Assembly: GCA_039621445.1 (NCBI GenBank)
Contig: CP154956.1
Location: forward strand, 1,596,719-1,660,718
Direction of reading: 5' to 3'
Source of the DNA: Euglena gracilis
Taxonomy: Eukaryota > Euglenida > Euglenophyceae > Euglenales
DNA: 64,000 nt
This document shows, piece by piece, positions 9,653-18,841 of this stretch. The position numbers and the translations under genes are program-made. Every line of letters begins with the position of its first letter. The stretch's first letter is position 1. The notes below the pieces were generated by a model that saw only the letters and a list, made by a program, of their open reading frames with translations, did no database searches and was not told the origin of the DNA.

Positions 9653-12600
9653 TCAGCGTCGCGCTTGCTTGCCCAGGTGCGTGGACGCTTGGGACGGGGG
9701 TCTTTTCCCCGACACCGAGCGTCGTTGACCTTCAGCAGGGGGTTCCCGAGCTGAGGGTCGTCCTACGCGTTCCATTGCGGCTTCCGTGGGTTTCCCAGGG
9801 GTAGCCGTGGGGGATGGTGTAGATGTAGGCTTGGTCTGCGCACTTCGCGCTGGTTGAGCCTGTGGTGGGGGCATGGACGTCCGCTCAGCCTGTTTTTCAG
9901 GCGCCGGTGTCCGTGTACCCGGGTGCTTTGGTGCAGTGGCTGTGGATGTGCGTTGAGGTGCGGGTTCATCCCGTGCCTCGGATGGCGCTACCGGTGCAGA
10001 TACAGGTTCATCCCGAACTGGCACGGTTGGTGTCGTCTCCACTGCCATTGCTGTCTGTTCGCCTTCCGTCCGTGTCGCTTCCGACACCGGCGGTGGCGCC
10101 GCCGCTGGGGGAGGTTTATCCTCCACCATGGCTGTTGTGTCATGTGTGTCTTCTGTCGGCTGGGCAGCTTCCGCCGCAGCCGTGGAAGAACTGGCCGCAG
10201 TGCCACGTGGAGTGACAACTGCGATCAGGGACCGCAAACCACCGAGTACGCGTCCGCCCAGCGAGGTGCGCCGTTCAGGTTCTTCACCTGAAGTGGGCTC
10301 CTCCGCTGGCTCCTCTGCCGACGGGGTTTCCCCGGAAACAGGGAGCTTGAGGCGTAATACCTCAGGCGTGTGGGGTACCGTCTCCGGCGGGTTTTCCCGT
10401 GGAGGGGTCGGTACACCTGTCGTACTCAGTGAAGTGGGTGACTGTGGGACAGGTGTCATTTCACCGGTCGACGATCCTGGGCGCTGGGCAGTTTCTGCCA
10501 CAGTGTCCAGCATCACGACCGATGGGCTACGGGTTTCCCGTGCCGGAGGTTCCGCTGGCTGAGGTTCATCCTCGGCCATGGGGACCGTTTCTTCCTCCTC
10601 CGCTTCCGGAGGGTAGTCCTCTGTGTGGAGTTGTGCTGCAGTACGCGGGTCTTTTCCGCTTCTGTAGCACCCTTGTGCGTCGGACAGGCGGTAAAAGCTT
10701 ATACTTTCACTCCTGTCAGAGTTGGGGTATGGGGGCGGCCACGACGCTCTCACCCAGCTTCCGGGTGGAGGTTGCGGTTCGTCCTCGTTGATCAGGCAGA
10801 GGTCCTCCCACTGCGATCGAAGGTTCCATCCCATACCCTGCTCTCCTGTGTCTTCCAGGAAAGCGGGCAATGGGACCGCATACCGAGTGTGGCTTACCTC
10901 GCGTGCTGCGAAGAAAGGTTCGAACTCCTTCCAGTCGAGGATATCCCCGAACTGGGTGTCCAGGTGATACCGCAGGCCACTTTCTGCCTGCTCCCATTCC
11001 GGCCGCAGGTTCATCCTGCGTCGGTCTGGGTCGTGAGGTCTGGCGTCCACCTCGGTGTATCCCCGAGGTAACCACTTCCTGTGGATATCCACATCAGTGG
11101 TCATCTGTTCCAGGAAATAAATGTAGACTTCCAGGACGTAGGTAATCCACGCCCTGTGCCAGTACTGTTGTAGCAGAAATATTTTCTGCCGGTGCTGTTT
11201 CAGCACCTTTCGATCTTGTGTCCCAATCTGAGGATTCCGGCACTGATGCAGGAGGAATCTCCTGGTCGGCTGGCTGCCGGCACTTTCGGCAGTCGGAGGC
11301 GGTTTTCCGCGTTCTCCGAAACCCCAGAAGTCAGCAATGTGAACTTCTTTGCAAAACTGGCATTCCAGTTTGTACCGCTGGGGGTACGCGAGGTCGACGT
11401 CCAGCACCTTGAACAGCGTGCCATACATGCTGTCCAAGTATACTTGGAGGTTGCGTGTGAACATTACCGCAGCCTGCGCCTGGAGTTTCTCCGGCAGGGG
11501 GTAATATTTCCACTGGATTCCCAGTGCTCCGACGGAATACATGTGGTTGAAGATTTCCTTCAACTGTGCTACGAACGTTTCGTCGTCAGGACATGTTCCC
11601 AAACAGTCGGCATACGTATGACCGTTTCGGTCGGTAAAGATGCCGAAGTTCTGGCAGGGGTATCCCAACCAGAACCACAGCTCCCAGAAACCGGACATCC
11701 GGTCTAGGACAATTTCATCCGAATGAGGGTATCCCTCAAACGCATAAAGTTCGGAACTGTAGAAAAAACGTTTGCAGTGATCGTACATACGATTCTGCAC
11801 CACTTCGAGCACCGCATCCGGTGGTCGGTGGATCACGTTGCTTGCGTGTGTAAACTGCCGGAGATCTTCGTCGATTTTCGGCCAGATCTCCTGCAGGTAG
11901 GTGAATACTACGGTAACGTCATCGTCCTTCGTTTTCGAAGGTTCGGCGGCTTTTCCGCCCTTGCCTGCTGGGGGTCCGGCAGATTTTCCGCCTTTGCCTG
12001 GAGTTGGCCAAGCGGCTTTTCCGCCTTTGCCAGGTGGGGCTTTCCCACCTTTCTCCTGGCCTTTTCCTTTCCCCTTACCCTTGCCCTTACCTTTACCCTT
12101 ACCCTTTGTGTTAGACAGCCATTCGAATGTCGCCCAGTAATCCCAGTATTCTGGGTCTTCTGGCGTAAACACAGGGTAAGTCACGGATTCCGTGCTTGGC
12201 GTTCGAGCAAATTCCTGCTCAGCGTCACCACGATTCGAGTAAACCGGTGCGACTGGGGATGGTCGGGTTTCCCGACGTGCCCGTTCTGCCGTCACGTCTG
12301 GCGCTGGCGGAGCTTCCTCCTCAGCGTCGACGTGCATCGCCGCGGGCGGATTTTCCGACCTCGGCGAGCGGCGCTGTGGCTGCGGCGTCAGATTTTCCGG
12401 GCCACGGTCACGCTTGCCGGCGGCAGAGCTTGAGGGCCGTGCTAGAGGCGCTTCCGCCACAGCAACGTCCTGCTGTCGCGCTGGTTGACTTGATCGTGAT
12501 GGAGCTGGGACTCCTGTGAGAGCCGACACAGCAGCGTCATACTGCTGGCGCTCTTCTCGTGTCATTTCCGCCCGGGCAGGGTATCCCTGGCCGGCGGAAA

Positions 12601-13585
12601 CAGGGGGACGACGTGCTATTTGTCGTTGGATTGTCACAGCATATTCATACTGTTGACGCTCCTCCTCAGTCTCGAACGGCCGTCCAGTCCACGGGTTAAC
12701 GGGTTCATCCCGTGCCGGGGGAACTGGTGCCGCGCGAGGCGCCGCCGCGGCTTCCCGCGGACGAGCGCTTCGGGTCGCGTCAGACGTCGGGGGAGGGTTT
12801 CCCTCCGCAGGACGTCGTGGGATAGGGTCAGGTATGGTTGGGTGGGGTTGAGGTGGATACACGTACTGATCCCGTGGCATTGGCGCCTCCTGGGGGTAAT
12901 CCCCAGAGACGGTGTACTGAGACACAGGCTCCTGCGCAGGATAATCCCGCCGGGGCATGCGCTCAGGTGATCGAAAAATACTTTCTTTCACACGTGGGTG
13001 TTCACTCCGGACAGGTGCTTCCACTGTCTCTTCCTCGGGTAATCCGGGGGAGTGAGCACGAAAATGTGCCGTGTAAGTGCCAACTGGTGGTACCTGCCGT
13101 GCGACCTGTGGCGGGACTTCCACGCCCAGGTCACGCATGGTAATGTCCGCCGCGAATCCCGACGCGTCCGGGTCGGTGTAATACACCAGACCGGTCATCG
13201 TCGCCTGGGCGCACATACACCACAGGGCCGGAGGGGTATTCGCGATGGTCAAAATTTTACGGCAGTGGTCATCCCACAATGCCTGGGTGAGTTGGTCTGG
13301 TGCCGGGTTTGCGCTCATACGCATAACCCGGCTCATCGTCTCCGCCGTGCGGTGGATCATCACACCCGCGTACGGTGGGAGGCGACGAGAGCCTGATGGC
13401 TGAGATGGCCGCGCTTCCGCGGGCATCTGGGTCATCCTGCTACTGCTGCTGGCTTCAGGGTTTCCCTGAGCCGCAGTCCGTGCAGGTGGCTGTGTACCGT
13501 ATCGGTACGCATACTGGTCAGGTTGAGGGTGAGTGGTGGGGTGGTAAGGCGGTCCTCCGCCTGGCTCCCTTCCACCGGGCAGCAT
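9653..13585 (-). CDS. ORF3, 1310-aa accessory protein of copy 2
   Basis: Uninterrupted frame starting 163 bp after pol ends. The N-terminal 80 residues are proline/glutamine-rich; residues about 80-185 form a conserved globular segment also present in copy 3; proline/arginine-rich sequence follows. A lysine-glycine repeat lies near residues 493-510 and GKGGK motifs to about 550. A second globular region (about 555-1000) has a CX2C at about 740 and an HQC at about 780, plausibly a zinc site, with many aromatic residues. The last 300 residues are P/T/E/A-rich low complexity with a basic end. Absence of stops over 1310 codons in a family where gag and pol are damaged argues for recent function. 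No known domain recognised; no membrane segment. Confidence 0.8.
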   Translation of the reverse strand: MLPGGREPGGGPPYHPTTHPQPDQYAYRYGTQPPARTAAQGNPEASSSSRMTQMPAEARPSQPSGSRRLPPYAGVMIHRTAETMSRVMRMSANPAPDQLTQALWDDHCRKILTIANTPPALWCMCAQATMTGLVYYTDPDASGFAADITMRDLGVEVPPQVARQVPPVGTYTAHFRAHSPGLPEEETVEAPVRSEHPRVKESIFRSPERMPRRDYPAQEPVSQYTVSGDYPQEAPMPRDQYVYPPQPHPTIPDPIPRRPAEGNPPPTSDATRSARPREAAAAPRAAPVPPARDEPVNPWTGRPFETEEERQQYEYAVTIQRQIARRPPVSAGQGYPARAEMTREERQQYDAAVSALTGVPAPSRSSQPARQQDVAVAEAPLARPSSSAAGKRDRGPENLTPQPQRRSPRSENPPAAMHVDAEEEAPPAPDVTAERARRETRPSPVAPVYSNRGDAEQEFARTPSTESVTYPVFTPEDPEYWDYWATFEWLSNTKGKGKGKGKGKGKGKGQEKGGKAPPGKGGKAAWPTPGKGGKSAGPPAGKGGKAAEPSKTKDDDVTVVFTYLQEIWPKIDEDLRQFTHASNVIHRPPDAVLEVVQNRMYDHCKRFFYSSELYAFEGYPHSDEIVLDRMSGFWELWFWLGYPCQNFGIFTDRNGHTYADCLGTCPDDETFVAQLKEIFNHMYSVGALGIQWKYYPLPEKLQAQAAVMFTRNLQVYLDSMYGTLFKVLDVDLAYPQRYKLECQFCKEVHIADFWGFGERGKPPPTAESAGSQPTRRFLLHQCRNPQIGTQDRKVLKQHRQKIFLLQQYWHRAWITYVLEVYIYFLEQMTTDVDIHRKWLPRGYTEVDARPHDPDRRRMNLRPEWEQAESGLRYHLDTQFGDILDWKEFEPFFAAREVSHTRYAVPLPAFLEDTGEQGMGWNLRSQWEDLCLINEDEPQPPPGSWVRASWPPPYPNSDRSESISFYRLSDAQGCYRSGKDPRTAAQLHTEDYPPEAEEEETVPMAEDEPQPAEPPARETRSPSVVMLDTVAETAQRPGSSTGEMTPVPQSPTSLSTTGVPTPPRENPPETVPHTPEVLRLKLPVSGETPSAEEPAEEPTSGEEPERRTSLGGRVLGGLRSLIAVVTPRGTAASSSTAAAEAAQPTEDTHDTTAMVEDKPPPAAAPPPVSEATRTEGEQTAMAVETTPTVPVRDEPVSAPVAPSEARDEPAPQRTSTATAPKHPGTRTPAPEKQAERTSMPPPQAQPARSAQTKPTSTPSPTATPGKPTEAAMERVGRPSAREPPAEGQRRSVSGKRPPSQASTHLGKQARR
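12058..12115 (-). repeat. Lysine-glycine coding microsatellite in ORF3
   Basis: Six-base repeats related to GGGTAA/GGGCAA on the coding strand encode an alternating K-G run of about 16 residues. It resembles a telomere-type unit, but it is in frame and flanked by GKGGK coding motifs, so a basic linker is the simpler reading. Confidence 0.8.
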
Positions 13586-13747
13586 GATACCGCCCGGGGT
13601 CGGTACGGTGGGATGGTTTGGTTTGGTGGTTGTAAGTTGGTAAGGGTAACCGCTTGAGTATTATTTGCTAAAAAGTCTGCGGAAAGAAAGAATGATAAGA
13701 ATCAATGATAAAAAGAAGAGAAAACAACATGGGTTTCCCATGCGTTC

Positions 13748-16700
13748 TCAAAAACTTGTCATGGAAACATCAATGTTATGCTTCTTGTTCCACAGCTTCC
13801 AATCCTGCTGGACATACCCAACAAAACTGGTTGCTGGCTCCCAAGTGTCCTCCTCGGGCCCATACCCTCTCCAGCGGACCTTCCAAAGGTGCATACCTTT
13901 GTCGATTTTGTGATCGATAATTTTATCGACTACAAAGTCGTCCGTCTCAGGTAATCTGGAACGGGGTTTGAAGTGCAAACACGGGATGGGTTTCCCATCC
14001 GGTGGCGACAGGTATGGTTTGAAGTCGTCCATATGAACGTCCTCAACACCATTCGGTAATGCAACCTTGTAACGCCCGCTGGTACCTAGTCTTTCTAGGA
14101 TTTCGCAGGGGCCGAGCCAGAGGGGGTCCAGCTTGGAAGACTGCATGCGAGTGCGGCTATTCCGCACCCACACGCGGTCACCGGGACTATACACAGGTGA
14201 CTTGAAATTCTGCAAAAACGATTTCCGTTTGGTTGCATGAATATCAGTCACGCGCTTCTGGACTGCAGAACGTAGATTTTCTACTTCCGCAAACCAGGTC
14301 TCGCAACTGACACTCGTTCGGGCGGGTCTCTCCGAAGGGACATCCCCTATGGCCGGAGGGTCCCGTCCGAAAACTAATTTATAGGGGGAGTGAGGCAAAA
14401 CCAACCCTGGTAGGGTATTGATATAAAACAAAGACCATGGTAGAACTGATATCCAGTTGCTGCGCGAGTCAGCCAGTGAAAGGCGAAGCATATTCACGAC
14501 GGATTTCACGGCTGCCTCGGCTCTACCATTGCCTTTGGGTCGGTATATAATGGAAAAATGTTGCTCGATTCCGAGTAAACCGCACAAAGTGGTGAAAAAC
14601 CTTGAAGAAATCAAATGGTCTTGATCACTCACGATTTCATTCGGTAAACCCATTAAGCAAATGCATTTCTCCAAAAATATAGTTGCCAAACTTTGGGCAG
14701 TCAACCCTGACTTCTGGCATGGAATGGCTACAATGTACCCACTCAGCCTGCAGACGACAACAAAAACGTAATCGTAAATTCTGTCGTCCGTTCCTTTGCA
14801 CGGTTCTAATTCCAGAAAATCCATGCAGAGGGATGTAAAAATGTCAGGGGGTACGGGGAAAAAGTCCATCGTACCAGGGGGGGTACCTCTGCGGGGTTTT
14901 ACCGCTTGACAAATTTGGCACCGTTGCGCTATTCGCAAACAGCGTGAGTAAAGCTCTTTCTCGCTCAGGGTTGTGCAATACCTGCGGCCCACCAACGAAA
15001 GAAGTTTGGGGGCCCCAGGGTGACCGTGGTTGTGATAACACAAAATCACATCATCAACCAGGTCCTGGGGGATACAATATTTGTAATCCGATTCATTGCG
15101 AAAAACCAACCGTAAAGGTGAAAGAGTGTAATTGTCCAGCACTTCGCCATTACGAAGTCTGGTGACAATGGTGTCATACACCGGGTCACGACTATAATCC
15201 CATTCGCGAAAGAACAGTGGGGAAGGGGACTCCGTGCGCGTAATACGCCGGGGTCCGGACGTGCTTCCACGTCGGCGCCTTCCGCGCACTGGTGCGATCA
15301 GGAATAGTTGTGAAACGGGAAAAGAATCCAAAAGATTATCCGCAGTGTCGTTTCGACGTGCGTATTCGTCAGCTTCCTGACTTCCATGAAAAGTCGCGTC
15401 TCCCTCATCCGGATTCCCAGGGTAATACCAAGGGGCCCGACTGAGCGGATCCGCTACTTTTTGTGTGTGACCAGGGGTATAAATAACCACAAGGTTGAAT
15501 TGACTCAAGAACTCATGCCATCTGCATCGCCTTCCGACCGATGACATGGCCTTGTTCAAATCCTCGGTGTACCAGTGTTGGAGACTCTCATGGTCGGTCT
15601 TAACGAGGATCTGGACGAGGCTGCTGGCTACCCAGCTTCGGAATTTCTGGAGTATGAGCACGATTGCGTAGGTTTCCTTCTCGCGTATACTCCATTTGAC
15701 TTGACCTTTTCCATCGTCACCCTGTAACTTTCTGCTGAAGAAAGCCACAGGTCGGAGCTCATTCGCCGCATTATGCTGGCTAAGAACTCCGCCAACAGCG
15801 TAATCGCTGCTGTCGACTTCCAACACGTATGGTTTGTACGGGTCCGCGATTTCGAGGACAACATTCTCCAAAAGCAAAACCTTGATTTTCTCAAGGGCGT
15901 CGCGCATTTGGTCATCCCAAATGACTTTGGTGTTGTCAACAGCCCGGTTTTTGAGCTGTTTGGTGAGGGGCACCGCGATTTTCGCGAAGTCCTTCATATA
16001 AATCGCGTAGTATTGGGCTAATCCCAAAAATTCTTTGAGGTGAGTAATCGTTTTGATTACCTCAGGGGTCCATTTCTTAATGGCTTCGAGTTTACTCGGA
16101 GCGGCTTTCCGCTGTCCATTGCTGAGGATGTGACCGCAAAATTTTATGAGAATCCGAAACAAATGCATTTTCGCGCCTTTCGCGAAAAGCACATGTTTTT
16201 GAAAAGCGGCTAATACCGCGCAAACATGGTGGAAATGTGTGACGAGGATATCCTCGCTCGATTTTGCGGATGGTGGTGGTGTTCCCACCAGCACATCATC
16301 AATGTACACAATGGCAAACGGTAAATCGCGTAGAACCCATTGTATCATGCGCTGAAACATGGCTGGGCCATTCTTAACACCCATGGGGAGTACCGTCCAT
16401 TGGTACACACCCTTGGATGTCACGAATGCCGTGTATGGTTGGGAGTCAGGGTGTAAGTGCATTTGGTGAAAACCGTCCTCCAGATCGAAAATTGACCACA
16501 ACCGGTTTTCCGATTGTTTGGTGATCAAATCCTCGATCAGGGGGAGCGGGAAGGGATCATCCCTTGTTTGGGAGTTCAGGTACCGGTAATCCAGCACCAG
16601 TCTCCATTTCTTCTGACCTGAGGGGTCTGGGGGTTTAGGAACAACGAATGCCTGGGATGTCCACTCGCTTTTCGAGGGTACAATCCACTTGCGCTGAATA

Positions 16701-18838
16701 AGCTTCTCAATCATTTCATTGAGAGCTTGTTCGCGTTCTCCCGAACAACGAAAAAATTTCCGGTGCATTGGCTTGGCTCCATCCTTAAGCTCGATCTTAC
16801 AAACACCGAACGGACCGCGTATCGCGGGGTCGATGTCGCACGCGTATACTGGATTTTCCAGCACACCGTGAAATTCGCGGGTAATCCGCGAACAGAATTC
16901 GGCTGACTTAGGATGCTGACCTGCACTCTCGATGACTGCGGAAACCACCAGGGTATCCCTGGGGCTACCGAGCTTCCTCGGCACCGCAAATTCGGACATT
17001 CCGAATGCATCGAAGAAACATACGCGAAAAATGATTTCTTGCAAGGGTGGTAATATTTTACCACAAAAGTCTTCAAAAATCGGTACATTAGTGGGTAAAT
17101 CCCACCAATGAAAACACACATACGATAGTTGGGTGAACCATTCCGCTTCCGGAATGATGGGATAACTACACGGGCATCCCGCAGAATTTTCTCAACCGCA
17201 CATTCGATAAGTTTTGGGGGAGGGTGCATCCATAACACCGTGTCACCCCAAAATTTATCAAATGCGTTGGAGTGTTGTGACCAATGACGTGGCAAACGGG
17301 CATGTGCATTGGATGAAAAGGCATCGATTTCCAATGCCAAATCAAAAGAATCAGCCAATGTCGCGATTTTGGAAAACCATCGTTCCAAAATGCGATATTG
17401 ACCAAAATTGAAAGCATTCCATACGCGTTTCGCGTATTCATGCACCCGATTTCCGGGTTGGAGAGAAGAAACACAATTTAATGGATCCACAAACATGCGG
17501 GTTGTCTTCCACTACCTCAAGGGGTAATCCCAAGGGAGTTTGGACAGGTTGGGGATTTCCCCATTCCGCATCAAATTCATACCAAGTGTACTCTGGATGG
17601 TGATTTGGCATAACGCTTTTCGCGTTTCCAAACAACGAGGTTAATCCGCGTTGTTGGAGAACTCGGTGTATCTCCGCGCATTGCGGGCTACAACCAAGTG
17701 TATCCCTAGGTGTAGATTCCGTATTCGGAATTGCGATTAGTGTCAGATTTTCAACTAAACACCCACAATCGAAATCCGAGTGGGTGGAAATTCTCCTGCA
17801 GTGCACACATTGGAAGGAAGTGTAGTGGTGTGACGGGTGTGCGTGTACGTGGGTGTCGATGGCATTAGCCGGTGAGTCTTGTACAGGTGTGCCTGGATTC
17901 GGCACAACTGGTAGGTAACGGAGTGGTGGTGCGGCTGGGCGACTACTCGACACCGATATATTTTCAGGCCTTTGGGCTTTCGTCTTGTAACCCAGTGAAA
18001 CGGCGGGGGTACCGCTACTCGCTTGCCCTGCCTCATGTGGAACGCATGTTGGTGTGTCATTGGGCAGGGGGGAGGCTTTCTCCGTACCCCGGGTGTGGAA
18101 AACGGTTGTTGGTGTGGTGGATAACGGTGTTGCCATTGTGGGTAACGGTGTTGGAAAAGTGGTGGTCATCATGGCGGATGTCAACGGTGATGGTGGTTTG
18201 GGTGTCAATGAAGTGGTGGGTGCTGTGCGCAAACCGTGGGAGTGGCAATCCACAACCAATCGGTACTGGCGTAAAAATGGGTATCCCAAAATTACGTCAG
18301 ACCCGTGAATTCCGGACTCGTAACCCCAAATATTGGTGAAATGTTGTAATTGTGGGGGTTGTGAGTGATGCTTCGGAATGATGGGCAAGAGTATCTCGAG
18401 CACACATCCCAAATCACCACCACACATGGGGGTGTTATCCGCGGTTGTAATTTTGATCGGTTTCTTGGCGCTTACCAAGAGCGGGGTCGGTATCAACCCC
18501 AACCGAAAGAGCAGTGCAATGCGACAACCAGTGTCAATGAGAATTTTAACTTTAGTGGAGAAATTTTGGATGCGGATTTCCGCTTGGACGAGTAATTCCA
18601 TTGGTGGTACGCAAAGTGAAGGGTCTGGCGGAAATACGTTTGCATGCCAGCTCTCCCATGAACCCTTTCCTACTTTGCTCAGCATTCCGAGCGGAAATGT
18701 GGAGTGGGTGGTAGGGGACCCGAAATAATTCCGGGTACTGACCGTGAAGGCGGATGGGCAGGGGGGGTAAGGTTGATCAGGTCTTACCTCCATCTGTTCA
18801 TCAGCCCAGAGGTCCGTGCCCTCGGACCTCGGGCTCCC
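13748..18838 (-). pseudogene. pol: pol: protease, MT-like domain, RT, RNase H, integrase, chromodomain (copy 2)
   Basis: In frame with gag after UAG (18839-18841). Protease active site IDTG lies near 18530; the four-cysteine motif near 17820-17765; the MT-like segment near 17340-17140; RT with YIDD at about 16295-16306; RNase H with catalytic-type residues near 15815, 15685 and 15590; integrase HHCC finger near 15045-14915, DDE residues near 14821, 14625 and 14517; and a chromodomain near 13935-13780 ([17 protein letters not shown] core), which usually steers integration to modified chromatin. A one-base insertion near 17480 and a 10-base deletion near 17165 break and then restore the frame, so the protease-MT part is separated from the 1123-aa RT-to-chromodomain frame. 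Confidence 0.92.
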
Positions 18839-18841
18839 CTA
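18803..18841 (-). promoter_or_regulatory. gag UAG stop plus hairpin, candidate readthrough signal (copy 2)
   Basis: Coding-strand UAG at 18841-18839, then GGG, then stem arms 18835-18823 and 18816-18803 around a six-base loop. The sequence is identical to copy 1. Gag and pol frames are in register across the stop. Confidence 0.65.

Noticed and set aside
12058-12115. Interstitial telomere repeat
   Set aside because: The six-base units are in frame in ORF3 and encode a KG linker flanked by related GKGGK motifs.
9854-13396. Many + strand frames of 60-236 codons opposite ORF3
   Set aside because: They are shadows of a GC-rich, uninterrupted 1310-codon gene on the - strand and lack any recognisable domain or conservation in copy 3.
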